Origin: Ramlibacter sp.
GTDB taxonomy: Bacteria; Pseudomonadota; Gammaproteobacteria; Burkholderiales; Burkholderiaceae_C
Length of the DNA: 64,000 nucleotides
Reading direction: 5' to 3'
NCBI GenBank assembly: GCA_029237735.1
Contig: JAQZBU010000004.1
Coordinates: forward strand, 32,998 to 96,997
The notes under the pieces were generated by a model, which worked only from the letters and a program-made list of their open reading frames with translations, had not been told where the DNA came from and did not search any database. Made by a program: the position numbers and the translations under genes. Every line of letters begins with the position of its first letter. Position 1 is the stretch's first letter. This document shows, piece by piece, positions 47,507-57,047 of this stretch.

Positions 47507-48074
47507 TGGTGATGCTCAAGGCACTGTGGGCCTATCGCGGGTTCATACTGGGTAGCGTCAAGCGGGAATTCCAGTCGCGCTACCAGAACTCGCTGCTGGG
47601 TGCCGCCTGGACGGTGCTGAACCCACTGGCGATGATCGTGGTCTACACGGTGATCTTTTCGCAGGTGATGCGCGCGCGCCTGCCTGGCGTGGACAGCACC
47701 TTCGCGTACAGCATCTACCTGTGCGCCGGTGTTCTCACATGGGGCTTGTTCGCCGACATCTGCGGGCGCGCGCAGAACGTCTTCATCGAGAACGCCGGGC
47801 TGCTCAAGAAGCTGAACTTCCCGCGCATGACGCTGCCGGTGACGGTGGTGACCAATGCGCTGCTCAATTTAATATCCTGCCGCCGGGAGTCGCGCGTTGG
47901 CTGGAGTTGAACCCGATGGCCGCCCTGATCGGCGCCTGCCAGGACATCCTGGTGCATGGCCGTTGGCCGGACTGGCCGCGCCTCATGCCCGTTCTGCTGC
48001 TTGCCGCCTTGCTCTGCGCGCTGGGCTGGCGCCTCTTTCGCCGGCATTCGGGCGAACTGGTGGACGAGCTCTGA
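47506..48074 (+). pseudogene. wzm: Broken ABC-2 polysaccharide exporter permease (Wzm-like)
   Basis: Residues 1-121 are a good Wzm/KpsM N-terminus (FQSRYQNSLLGAAWTVLNPL, GLFADICGRAQNVFIENAGL, LLKKLNFPRMTLPV). The reading frame then meets a stop at 47910. The C-terminus continues in a different frame from 47874 to 48074 (ILPPGVARWLELNPMAALIG and onward, 66 residues). Compared with the usual about 260-270 residues, roughly 75-80 are missing, covering about two to three central membrane helices. The junction is near 47866-47874. The downstream ATPase is intact and its ATG overlaps this gene's stop. Unless another permease exists, export through this system should fail. An assembly error is possible. 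Confidence 0.82.
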
Positions 48075-49327
48075 TGGGCACGATCACCGTCACTGGCCTG
48101 GGCAAGGCCTACAAGCAATACACCAGCCGCTGGGCGCGCCTGGCCGAATGGCTGATTCCGCTCTCGCGGCAGCGGCATGTGCAAAAGTGGGTGCTGCGGG
48201 ACATATCGTTCACGGTCCAGCCGGGCCGTGCCCTGGGCATCATCGGCGTCAACGGTGCCGGCAAGAGCACCTTGCTGAAGATGATCACCGGCACGACGCA
48301 GCCCACGACCGGCGCCGTGCACATGACTGGCCGGGTTGCCGCCTTGCTGGAACTGGGCATGGGCTTTCACCCCGACTTCACCGGCCGGCAGAATGCCGTC
48401 ATGGCGGCGCAGCTGCTGGGCCTGTTGCCGCAGGACATCGAAAGGCTGATGCCCGGCATCGAGGCTTTCGCCGAAATCGGCGAGTACATCGACCAGCCAG
48501 TGCGCGTGTATTCCAGCGGCATGCAAATGCGCCTGGCCTTCAGTGTTGCCACCGCGTTACGTCCTGACGTGCTGATCGTCGACGAAGCGCTCTCCGTGGG
48601 CGATACCTACTTCCAGCACAAGAGCTTCGACCGGATCAGGTCGTTTCGCGAGCAGGGAACCACCTTGCTGCTGGTGTCGCACGACAAATCCGCGATCCAG
48701 TCGATCTGCGACGAGGCCATTTTGCTGAACGAAGGCAAGCTGGCGATGCAGGGCGAGCCAGAGGCCGTGATGGACTACTACAACGCGCTCATCGCCGAGA
48801 AGGAGAACAGCACGGTGCGGCAGGTGGCGCTGGACGACGGCCGCATCCAGACCGTGTCGGGCACCGGCGAGGCGACGCTCGGCCGTGTGCGCCTGCTGGA
48901 CCGGGACGGCGACCCGGTCGATACCGTGGACGTGGAAACGCCGGTGACACTGGAGGTAACCGTGCACGTGCGGCACGATATCGCCAAGCTTGTCGTGGGC
49001 TACATGATCAAGGACCGGCTCGGGCAGCCGGTCTTCGGCACCAACACGTATCACCTGGGCCAGGCCCAGGGGCCGCTTGCGGCCGGCGACGTGCTGACAG
49101 TGCGCTTCGATTTTTGCGCCAGCCTGGGTGAGGGAAGCTACTCGGTCGCCATCGCCGCGCACGATTCGGAAACCCATATGACGAAGAACTACGAATGGCG
49201 CGATGTGGCGCTGGTCTTCAAGGTCATGAACCTTTCGGTGCCGCGCTTCGTCGGTACCGTGTACCTGCCGACACAGGCGAAAGTCAGCACGAGCGAGAGT
49301 GCGCGCGAAGTGCAGGCTGCACGATGA
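48074..49327 (+). CDS. wzt: O-antigen/polysaccharide ABC exporter ATPase with C-terminal substrate-recognition domain (Wzt-like)
   Basis: 417 residues. The nucleotide-binding domain (1-245) has Walker A GVNGAGKST, signature YSSGMQMRLAFSVA, Walker B VLIVDEALSVGD and switch histidine VSHDKSA. The C-terminal Wzt-type beta-sandwich (about 265-400) recognises the modified end of the finished glycan in O-antigen systems such as E. coli O9a. The start ATG overlaps the permease stop. It is followed by an overlapping methyltransferase gene, the enzyme type that caps such chains. All motifs are intact, although the permease is broken. Confidence 0.9.
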   Translation: MGTITVTGLGKAYKQYTSRWARLAEWLIPLSRQRHVQKWVLRDISFTVQPGRALGIIGVNGAGKSTLLKMITGTTQPTTGAVHMTGRVAALLELGMGFHPDFTGRQNAVMAAQLLGLLPQDIERLMPGIEAFAEIGEYIDQPVRVYSSGMQMRLAFSVATALRPDVLIVDEALSVGDTYFQHKSFDRIRSFREQGTTLLLVSHDKSAIQSICDEAILLNEGKLAMQGEPEAVMDYYNALIAEKENSTVRQVALDDGRIQTVSGTGEATLGRVRLLDRDGDPVDTVDVETPVTLEVTVHVRHDIAKLVVGYMIKDRLGQPVFGTNTYHLGQAQGPLAAGDVLTVRFDFCASLGEGSYSVAIAAHDSETHMTKNYEWRDVALVFKVMNLSVPRFVGTVYLPTQAKVSTSESAREVQAAR

Positions 49328-50664
49328 GTCCTGACTTCTATCGCGCTTTCGAGGACCGGCACCGCGGGACCCGCGAGTCCATCCAGGAGCGCCAGCGCGT
49401 CTACCTCGCTTTCTTGAGGCCGTTGGCGCAGCTGCTGCCCGGCGCAGTGCTGGCCGATCTCGGCTGCGGCCGCGGCGAGTGGCTGGAACTGGTGCGCTCC
49501 GAAGGGTGGGCGGCGCAAGGCGTCGACATGGACGAAGGCATGCTGCGTGCTTGCCGCGAACTGGGCCTGGACGTGCGCCAGGGCGATGCGCTCGCTTACC
49601 TCCAGGGCCTGCCGGACGCGAGCGTCGCCGTGGTGTCCGCCTTTCATGTGGCCGAACACCTGCCCTTCGACGTGCTGCAGGCACTCACCGCGCAGGCGCT
49701 GCGCGTGTTGCAGCCCGGCGGCCTGCTGGTGCTGGAGACACCCAACCCGGAGAACCTGGTCGTGGGATCGTCCGGGTTCTACATGGACCCGACGCACAAC
49801 CGGCCGCTCCCGCCGCTGCTGCTGTCTTTCCTGCCCGAGTTCGTGGGGTTCGGTCGCGTGAAGACTCTGCGCCTGCAGGAAGGTGTTTCGCAGGCGGCCG
49901 AAGCGCCCGTGGCGTTGATCGATGTGCTGGCCGGCGTGAGCCCCGACTACGCCGTGGTGGCGCAGAAAGGTACGTTCGACGCACTCGGCGATGCGAACCG
50001 CGACGAAGCCATCGCGGCGCTGGACGCGGCATTCGCGCGGGAATGGGGCGTCACGCTCAACGCCCTGGCCGACCGGCACGACCAGCAATGGGCCGCGCGC
50101 TTGCGCGAAATCGAGCTCACCGCCGAAATCGCCCGCGACGCGGCCCTGGCAGCGCAGTCTGCCCAAACGGATGCGCTGGAGCGCGCCGCTGCGATACGCG
50201 AACAGGCGGTGGATGAAATCTTCCTCGCACGCGGCAACTACACGCTCGAGGTGGCCGGGCTTCGCGGCGAGGCTGCGGGGCTGCGCGACCAAATCGAGTC
50301 GGTCTACCAGAGCCGCTCATGGAAAGTGACGGCGCCGCTTCGCTGGGCAGTGTTCCAGGCACAGGCGCTGCGCGAGCACGGCATTGTCGGCCGGTCGCGC
50401 CACCTCGTGCGCAAGGTATCGCGCCTTCCGCGTGCCGCCATACGCATCGTCGAAGGCAACCCTAAGCTGCGCAGCCTCGCCATCCGCGCGCTCGACAAGA
50501 TGGGCCTGACCAGTTATGTGAAGGCGCGGCGCGCGCAGGACATCGCGCCTTCGGCGCCGCCGGCCGAACCCGCCTCCATGACCGCGGCCGCACGCCGCAT
50601 GCACGCAGCGCTGGAACACGCGCTCTCGTCCCATGAGCGCCCCGGCACGCCGAAGGAATCCTGA
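49324..50664 (+). CDS. SAM-dependent methyltransferase with coiled coil (WbdD-like chain terminator, no kinase domain)
   Basis: 446 residues; ATG overlaps the wzt stop. The methyltransferase domain (about 35-215) has LADLGCGRGEWLELVRSEGW, QGVDMDEGM, AFHVAEHLPFDVLQ and VLETPNPENL. A heptad-rich region (about 230-330, rich in Ala/Glu/Arg) probably forms a coiled coil. The C-terminus is basic (VRKVSRLPRAAIR). WbdD of O8/O9a caps the polymer and acts as a molecular ruler through its coiled coil. This protein has the same order but lacks WbdD's kinase domain. A chain-end methylating role is therefore inferred. Confidence 0.8.
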   Translation: MSPDFYRAFEDRHRGTRESIQERQRVYLAFLRPLAQLLPGAVLADLGCGRGEWLELVRSEGWAAQGVDMDEGMLRACRELGLDVRQGDALAYLQGLPDASVAVVSAFHVAEHLPFDVLQALTAQALRVLQPGGLLVLETPNPENLVVGSSGFYMDPTHNRPLPPLLLSFLPEFVGFGRVKTLRLQEGVSQAAEAPVALIDVLAGVSPDYAVVAQKGTFDALGDANRDEAIAALDAAFAREWGVTLNALADRHDQQWAARLREIELTAEIARDAALAAQSAQTDALERAAAIREQAVDEIFLARGNYTLEVAGLRGEAAGLRDQIESVYQSRSWKVTAPLRWAVFQAQALREHGIVGRSRHLVRKVSRLPRAAIRIVEGNPKLRSLAIRALDKMGLTSYVKARRAQDIAPSAPPAEPASMTAAARRMHAALEHALSSHERPGTPKES

Positions 50665-50666
50665 TT

Positions 50667-53600
50667 TTGCGCATCGTCATCGACCTGCAGGCGGCACAAT
50701 CGCCCTACTCACGAAACCGCGGCATCGGCCGCTACTCGATCGCGCTGGCCAAGGCCATGCTGCGCTGCCGCGGCGACCATGAGATCCTGATCGCGCTGAA
50801 TGGCATGTATGCCGACACGGTGACGCCCGTGCGCGAAGCATTCGCCGGCCTGCTGCCGCCCACCGACATCGTCACCTGGCATGCCACGCTGCCGCCGCTG
50901 GAAGCGAACCACCCTTCCCAGCGCCGCGCTTCGGAGCTGGTGCGCGAAGCTTTCCTGGCCGGCCTCAAGCCCGACATCGTTCACGTGGCCAGCCTGTTCG
51001 AAAGCGGACCGTATTCCTATACGAGCATCGGCCTGGGGACGGGCACCCATCGCACGGCCGTCACGCTGTACGACCTGATTCCGCACGTCTACCCGGACAT
51101 CTACCTGCACCGGCCCGAGGCGGCCCGCGAGTACGGCGACAAGATCGACAACCTGTGCCGCGCCGACCTGTGGCTGGCGATTTCGGAGGCCTCGCGCCGC
51201 GAAGGCATCGACCGGCTGAGCCTGCCTTCAGAGCAGGTGGTCAATATCTCGTCGGCTGCAGACGAGCACTTCACTCCCGGCCGCCTGCCCGCGCGTGGCG
51301 AAGCGGCGCTGCGTCGGCACTACGGCCTGTGGCGGCCTTTCGCCATGTACACGGGTGGCATCGATCATCGCAAGAACATCGAGGGCCTGATCGCCGCGTG
51401 GGCGGCGCTGCCGCAGCCCGTGCGCCAAGCACACCAGTTGGCCATCGTCTGCTCCGTGCAGCCCACGGACCGTACGCGGCTCGAAAAGCTGGCGGCCGAC
51501 CTCGGCCTCGGCCCGGGCGAGATGGTGCTTACCGGCTTCGTCCCCGAAGACCATCTGGTGGACTTGTACCGCCTGTGCAAACTGTTCATCTTTCCCTCGA
51601 TGCACGAGGGGTTCGGGCTCCCCGCCCTGGAGGCCATGAGCTGCGGCACCGCGGTGATCGGTGCCGACAACAGCAGCATCCCCGAAGTCATTGGGACCAA
51701 GGACGCCCTCTTCGACGCGCGCTCGCAAGCTTCGATGACAGCCAGGATCGGCGAGTATCTGCAGGACGACGCCCGCCGGGCGCAGCTGGCTGCCCATGGC
51801 CTGGAACAGGCGCGGCGCTTCAGCTGGGATGCCAGCGCGCAGCGCGCCATGTCCGCTTTCGAGGCGCTGGCGCCGCGCCCAGCCGCACCCCGGCCGGCCG
51901 CGAAACCCCGGCTCGCCTATGTCTCGCCCATGCCTCCGCAGCGCAGCGGCATCGCCGACTACAGCGCCGAGCTGCTTCCGGCGTTGGCGGCGCACTACGA
52001 CATCGACCTGGTGCTGGAGCAACCCGAACTGGAAGCCCTGCCGGCCAATAGCTTTTCGCAGCAACGAAGCGCCGCCTGGTTCCTGGAGCACGGCGACGAG
52101 TACGACCGCGTGCTCTATCAGTTCGGCAACTCGGCATTCCATGAGTACATGCTGGACCTGCTGGAAAGGCACCCCGGTACCGTCGTGCTGCACGACTTCT
52201 TTTTAAGCGGCTTGCAGGCACACCGCGAACTCGTCATGGGCAAGGGGCCGAAGTGGGCTATGGCGCTCTTTGAATCGCATGGCTGGCATGCGTTGGAACG
52301 CCGCGTCCGCGCCTCGGACATGACGCCGGTGATCCACGAGTTCCCCGCCAACTTCGATGTCCTGCGCGAGGCCCAGGGCATCATCGTCCATTCGCCCATT
52401 TCGAAGGCCTTGGCCGAGGAGTGGTACGGCCCTGGCGCGGCGGATGACTGGGCGCACATACCCCTGTTGCGCGTGGCCATGCCGCTTAACCGCGAGCAGG
52501 CACGCGCCGAACTCGGCCTGGGCGAGAAGGATTTTCTCGTCTGCGCATTCGGCCTGATGGGCCCGACCAAGATGAACGACCGGTTGCTGCGCGCATGGCA
52601 ACAATCCGCGCTCGCTACGGACTCTCAATGCCGCCTCGTCTTCGTCGGCGAGAACCATCCCGGCGACTACGGGCGCGAAATGACGAAGGCAATAGGCTCT
52701 GCCGGCGGCCGCGTGAGCATCAGCGGCTGGGCCAGCACCGAAGTCTTCCGACGCTATCTCAACGCGGCCGACCTTGCGGTCCAGCTGCGAACCCTGTCGC
52801 GCGGAGAAACCTCGGCCGCCGTGCTGGATGCGATGAACCATGCGCTGCCGGTGGTGGCCAATGCGAACGGGTCGATGGCCTACCTGCCTCCTGAGGCAGC
52901 GCTGGTACTCGACGACGAATTCTCCGACGAGCAACTGGTGCACGCGCTCGAAACGCTATGGCGCGATCCAGCGCGCCGCCGCGCCATGGCAGAAGCAGGC
53001 CGCCGCATGATCGAAACGCGGCACTCGCCGGCCGACTGTGCAGCGGCCTATGCCCAGGCGATCGAGTCGTTCGCCGAGCGGGCTCGCTGCGAAAGCCCCA
53101 CGGCTCTCGTTCGCCGGATCGGCCAGGTGCTGCCGCCCCAATGGGCCGAGCCGCGGCTCGCCAATATCGCGAACGCCATTGCGCACAACATGCCGCAACC
53201 GCGACCGGCCCGTCAACTCGTGGTCGACATCACGGCATGGATGATCGAAGGCAGTGAAGCATCGCCCTTCCCGCAGTTGGTCCGCGACCTTGTAGAGCAC
53301 CCGGTGGCGGGCTGGCGGGCCGAGCCTGTCTACCAGGCGCCCGATGGTGGATGGCGCTACGCCCGCAAGCTGCTACAGCGCGAGTTTGCCTGCGGCGAGC
53401 ATGTAACGGCTGACGATCCGCTCGACTTGCGCCGTGAAGACTTGTGGTGCGTGCTGTCGCTGGACGACGCTGGGCACCCGCCAAAGCCGCCGGACGCAGC
53501 GGCCCAGCTCGGACTCGAATCACTCGTATTGCCACTGGAAGGCGACGCCGCGATGACGTGGGCCTGCATTGCTGCGACAGCTCGCGTTTCTCGCGGCCGC

Positions 53601-54758
53601 CAGTGGTTCGTCGATATCTCCGAGCTGGTGCGCTTCGACTGGCGCTCGGGCATCCAGCGCGCCGTCAAGAACTACCTCGTGGAATTGCTGCTGCACCCGC
53701 CGGCCGACGCCAACATCGTCCCCGTCTATGCCGTGCGCGGGGAATTGGGCTATCGCGTGGCGCAAGACCACGTGCTGGCGATTGCCGGCTTGCCGCCGTG
53801 CCGACGCGACCGGGTGATCGAGCCGCACGCGGGCGACCTGTTTTTCTGCCTGGACCTGCAACCACACGTGGTACCACTGCAGCAAGGGTATCTGGAGGGC
53901 TTGCGCCAGCGCGGCGTCGGGTTGGCCTTCATGGTCTATGACCTGTTGCCCCTGCAGCTTCCCGATTGCTTCGGCCCCGGTGCCGCGGCAGACCACGAGC
54001 GATGGCTGCGGGTGGTGGGCCGCGCGGACCTGGCAATCTGTATCTCGCAGGCCGTGGCCGACGATCTTGCGCACTGGTTCGAACAAAATCTGGCCTCTGG
54101 GGAGCGCGCGCCGCGGCTCACCGCCAACCACCTCGGCGCCGACATGACGCACGCGATGGCGACCGAGGGCCTGCCAGATGATGCGCGCGATGTGCTGGCG
54201 ATCATCCGCGAGCGGCCGAGCTTCCTGATGGTCGGCACACTCGAGCCGCGCAAGAGCCACGCCGCCGTGGTGGCCGCTTTCCAGCAGCTGTGGGACGCAG
54301 GCGTTGATGCAACACTGGTCATCGCGGGCCGCACGGGATGGATGGTCAATGAGTTGGTAAGCCTGTTGCGCTCCCACCCCGAACGCGGGCGACGTTTGAT
54401 CTGGCTCGAGGACGCCAGCGACGAATTCCTGGAGCAGGTCTACGCCGCCTGCGCCTGCCTGATTGCCGCGTCGCGCGGAGAAGGCTTCGGCCTGCCGCTC
54501 GTCGAAGCCGCGCAAAGGGGCATGCCGATCATCGCGCGCGACCTGCCCGTTTTCCGCGAAGTGGCGGGGGAGCACGCGTTCTACTTTGGCAGCGACGATC
54601 CCCAACAATTGGCCGATGCGATCCGGCAATGGCTCGCGCTCTACCAGGACGGCCGCCACCCCACTTCCACCGGCCTGCCCTGGCTGACCTGGCGGCAAAG
54701 CGCGGAGCGGCTCAAGAGGACGCTGCTGGAACTCAGGCCGACGCAGCAAGCCTGCTGA
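50667..54758 (+). CDS. Giant glycosyltransferase with three GT-B (GT4-like) modules
   Basis: 1363 residues from TTG at 50667, two bases after the methyltransferase stop. Module 1 (about 1-395) opens RIVIDLQAAQSPYSRNRGIG and ends in the GT4 signature FPSMHEGFGLPALEAMSCG. Module 2 (about 415-800) starts LAYVSPMPPQRSGIADYSAE and has TLSRGETSAAVLDAMNHALP. Module 3 (about 1000-1360) includes FLMVGTLEPRKSHAAVVAAF and ASRGEGFGLPLVEAAQRGMP. Each has a donor-binding E-x7-E-like motif (degenerate in module 2). Fusion in one chain suggests sequential addition of two or three sugars, probably mannose or rhamnose given manC and rfbD. Confidence 0.88.
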   Translation: MRIVIDLQAAQSPYSRNRGIGRYSIALAKAMLRCRGDHEILIALNGMYADTVTPVREAFAGLLPPTDIVTWHATLPPLEANHPSQRRASELVREAFLAGLKPDIVHVASLFESGPYSYTSIGLGTGTHRTAVTLYDLIPHVYPDIYLHRPEAAREYGDKIDNLCRADLWLAISEASRREGIDRLSLPSEQVVNISSAADEHFTPGRLPARGEAALRRHYGLWRPFAMYTGGIDHRKNIEGLIAAWAALPQPVRQAHQLAIVCSVQPTDRTRLEKLAADLGLGPGEMVLTGFVPEDHLVDLYRLCKLFIFPSMHEGFGLPALEAMSCGTAVIGADNSSIPEVIGTKDALFDARSQASMTARIGEYLQDDARRAQLAAHGLEQARRFSWDASAQRAMSAFEALAPRPAAPRPAAKPRLAYVSPMPPQRSGIADYSAELLPALAAHYDIDLVLEQPELEALPANSFSQQRSAAWFLEHGDEYDRVLYQFGNSAFHEYMLDLLERHPGTVVLHDFFLSGLQAHRELVMGKGPKWAMALFESHGWHALERRVRASDMTPVIHEFPANFDVLREAQGIIVHSPISKALAEEWYGPGAADDWAHIPLLRVAMPLNREQARAELGLGEKDFLVCAFGLMGPTKMNDRLLRAWQQSALATDSQCRLVFVGENHPGDYGREMTKAIGSAGGRVSISGWASTEVFRRYLNAADLAVQLRTLSRGETSAAVLDAMNHALPVVANANGSMAYLPPEAALVLDDEFSDEQLVHALETLWRDPARRRAMAEAGRRMIETRHSPADCAAAYAQAIESFAERARCESPTALVRRIGQVLPPQWAEPRLANIANAIAHNMPQPRPARQLVVDITAWMIEGSEASPFPQLVRDLVEHPVAGWRAEPVYQAPDGGWRYARKLLQREFACGEHVTADDPLDLRREDLWCVLSLDDAGHPPKPPDAAAQLGLESLVLPLEGDAAMTWACIAATARVSRGRQWFVDISELVRFDWRSGIQRAVKNYLVELLLHPPADANIVPVYAVRGELGYRVAQDHVLAIAGLPPCRRDRVIEPHAGDLFFCLDLQPHVVPLQQGYLEGLRQRGVGLAFMVYDLLPLQLPDCFGPGAAADHERWLRVVGRADLAICISQAVADDLAHWFEQNLASGERAPRLTANHLGADMTHAMATEGLPDDARDVLAIIRERPSFLMVGTLEPRKSHAAVVAAFQQLWDAGVDATLVIAGRTGWMVNELVSLLRSHPERGRRLIWLEDASDEFLEQVYAACACLIAASRGEGFGLPLVEAAQRGMPIIARDLPVFREVAGEHAFYFGSDDPQQLADAIRQWLALYQDGRHPTSTGLPWLTWRQSAERLKRTLLELRPTQQAC

Positions 54759-54766
54759 GCCCCCAC

Positions 54767-55951
54767 ATGCTGTACATCGATTGCGGCCACACCGCGGCCG
54801 GCGCCCACTACACGGGTATACAGCGTTATGTTCGGCGCACCCTGCGGCACGCGCACGCGCTGCTGGGCGCCGCCTCGGTACGCGCGCTGGCCGTCGGCCC
54901 CGCTGGATGGACTTGCCTGCCGCGGCTGCCGGAACATCCCCTGGAAGGGCTTCCTGCGCTCGAGCTGTGTACCGGCGCCCCCAGCTTCGACCGGAACAGC
55001 CACGTGTTCCTGGCGGACCGGTTCTGGCACACGGGTGCATGGGACGCATTGGATTTGTTGCTAGCCAGCCCGGCGCGTATCAGCGTGGTCGTCTATGACC
55101 TGCTGTCGATGCAGCAGCCCGGGTGGTTCGACCAGGGCGTGGGCAAGCGCTTCGGCCGCTACCTGCGCAAGGTCCTGCCGCGGGCGGACCACATCGTTTG
55201 CCTGTCGCAGGCCGTGGCCGCCGACCTGGCGGCGTGGATGGACGCGCAAGGCGTCGCCGGCGCCGCCATCAGCGTGATCGCGCCAGGGCACCGTGTATGG
55301 CACGGCCAGCCCGAGGCGCCGCCGGGCCTGCCCGCCGAGTGGGTGAGTGGCCGAACACCTTTCGTGCTTCAGGTCGGCACGGTGGAACCGCGCAAGAACC
55401 ACGCGCTGACCCTGGCGGCCGTTCAGCGCCAGTGGGATCGGGGCATCGACGTCGGCTGCCTCTTCATCGGCCAGCGCGGCTGGCTGATGGAATCCTTCGC
55501 CGATACGCTGGCGCGGCTGCCGCAATGGCAGCGGCAGATGGTGTGGCTGACCGAATGCCCCGATTCGCAGCTGGAGTGGTGTTACCGGCACGCGGCGGCG
55601 GTGGTGTACCCGTCGGCCGGCGAAGGCTATGGGCTTCCGCTGGCCGAGGCCGCATGCGCGGGAGCGGCGGTGGTGGCCAGCGACACCCCGGTCCACCGCG
55701 AGATCAGCCATCTCCTTGCGCCCGGTGCGAGAGTGACGCTTTGCGCCAGTGAGCCGGTCGCACTGGGCCGCGCAGTGGAAGCAGCCCTGGCGGATCACAG
55801 AACCGCCGGCGGCAGCAGCCACGGGCGCGACTGGCACGCGGCCACGTCCGAGCTACTGGCGTCGCTGGGCCTGCGCAGCCGAGGCCGCTCAGATCAGGTA
55901 TTGCATGCCGTTTTCGATCGCGCCGATCACGTTGGCCTGGTTCTCGGGTGA
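54767..55951 (+). CDS. GT4-family glycosyltransferase (mannosyltransferase-like)
   Basis: 394 residues from ATG at 54767. The C-terminal Rossmann half carries FVLQVGTVEPRKNHALTLAA, and the donor site YPSAGEGYGLPLAEAACAGA is typical of GT4. It resembles the third module of the preceding giant enzyme, suggesting duplication. The last 21 codons overlap the end of the convergent DUF4214 gene by 63 bases, and the final residues look unlike a GT4 tail. The original stop may therefore have been lost. It probably adds another residue to the same glycan. Confidence 0.85.
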   Translation: MLYIDCGHTAAGAHYTGIQRYVRRTLRHAHALLGAASVRALAVGPAGWTCLPRLPEHPLEGLPALELCTGAPSFDRNSHVFLADRFWHTGAWDALDLLLASPARISVVVYDLLSMQQPGWFDQGVGKRFGRYLRKVLPRADHIVCLSQAVAADLAAWMDAQGVAGAAISVIAPGHRVWHGQPEAPPGLPAEWVSGRTPFVLQVGTVEPRKNHALTLAAVQRQWDRGIDVGCLFIGQRGWLMESFADTLARLPQWQRQMVWLTECPDSQLEWCYRHAAAVVYPSAGEGYGLPLAEAACAGAAVVASDTPVHREISHLLAPGARVTLCASEPVALGRAVEAALADHRTAGGSSHGRDWHAATSELLASLGLRSRGRSDQVLHAVFDRADHVGLVLG

Positions 55952-56881
55952 TTCGCTGAACTCCCTCAGCACGTCAGCGCGGGTGTGAGTGGTTTGCAGG
56001 TGGTTCAGGTGGAAATCGAAGCCGGCCTGATCAGGCGCACGGTCCAGCACATTTTGATAGAGCAGCGTGACGAACTGCGCGTCCGACACGGCGCCGTACT
56101 TCGATGAGAACTCCGGGCTGTCGATGAAGTTCTGCGCGATCTGCCAGAGAGCCCAGCCATTGTCCAGCGCACTCATCTGGAACCCAAGGCCCGGCAGGTC
56201 TGGCGCACGGTCGAACGCGGCCTGATACAGGCGATACGCCATGCCGGCATTGCCGTTGATATCGAGCGCGACCCGGACATTGTCGAACGCCAGGCGTTCC
56301 ACATTCACGAGAGAATCCGTAAACGCACTGGATTGAATCGTATAGCCGCCCGCGACCGCATCGATGGTGTAGCTCGACGAAGAGCCGGCGTAAACCAACA
56401 AATCCAGCCCGGCCCCGGCGTCGATCGACATGCTGCCCCGGACCGAGGAAGCGGCTGCTTGCACGAGCGGGCCCGAGAACGTGAGCTCACCGCCCCACAC
56501 CATGTCGCCCTGCCCGGTGATGGCCGTGCCGCCGTCTCGCGTGTAGTTGGCGCTGGACAATGGCAGCGATGTGCCGTTGAGCGTCACGCTGCTGACGTAG
56601 AGGTTGCGGTCTTGTGCGTAGGCGATCTGGGGGTCGTTGTAATAGTCGATGCTGATGCTGGTCGTGCCCGCCGGCACGTCGACCGTGATCTGCTGAGTCT
56701 GGCCCAGCAAGTGGTCGGCCGTAACGCTGACATTCGCCCTCACCACGACGCCATTGACGAGCAGATTGAAGGCCGGCCAGACGCCCTCGGCAATACTTCC
56801 GCTCACGACCAAGACCAGGCCGGCCGTGCCGCCGCCCGCATAAAGCACATCATTGCCGCTGGTACCGTTGATGTCAGCCAT
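55889..56881 (-). CDS. DUF4214 protein with carbohydrate-binding-like N-terminal domain
   Basis: 330 residues, no classical signal peptide. It begins INGTSGNDVLYAGGGTAG, an RTX-like start. Residues 20-110 (VWPAFNLLVNGVVV and SISIDYYNDPQ) resemble the CBM60/xylan-binding calcium-dependent carbohydrate-binding type. The C-terminal 130 residues are DUF4214, with AYRLYQAAFDRAPDLPGLGF and LYQNVLDRAPDQAGFDFHLN. It shares this tail with the protease encoded next. These features suggest a type I-secreted surface protein. Start ATG 56881 has an AGAGAGGT ribosome site. Confidence 0.8.
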   Translation of the reverse strand: MADINGTSGNDVLYAGGGTAGLVLVVSGSIAEGVWPAFNLLVNGVVVRANVSVTADHLLGQTQQITVDVPAGTTSISIDYYNDPQIAYAQDRNLYVSSVTLNGTSLPLSSANYTRDGGTAITGQGDMVWGGELTFSGPLVQAAASSVRGSMSIDAGAGLDLLVYAGSSSSYTIDAVAGGYTIQSSAFTDSLVNVERLAFDNVRVALDINGNAGMAYRLYQAAFDRAPDLPGLGFQMSALDNGWALWQIAQNFIDSPEFSSKYGAVSDAQFVTLLYQNVLDRAPDQAGFDFHLNHLQTTHTRADVLREFSESPENQANVIGAIENGMQYLI

Positions 56882-57047
56882 GAACTACCTCTCTTGATGG
56901 AGGGACCTCCCAGGTCCCGGGTTGAATCGTGAGAGTGACTCTACGTATGGGATGTGGCTCGGCCAATGGCGCGTTCAGACTACCCTTGCGCCCCACGGCG
57001 GGGCCGGATTAGCACATACTTGCGGGTTTGGCGGGAAGGTCGACGGC

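Noticed and set aside
50709..54400. Several antisense or shifted open frames of 130-510 codons inside the giant glycosyltransferase gene
   Set aside because: The 1363-residue frame is continuous with clear GT4 motifs; the others have shadow-type composition.
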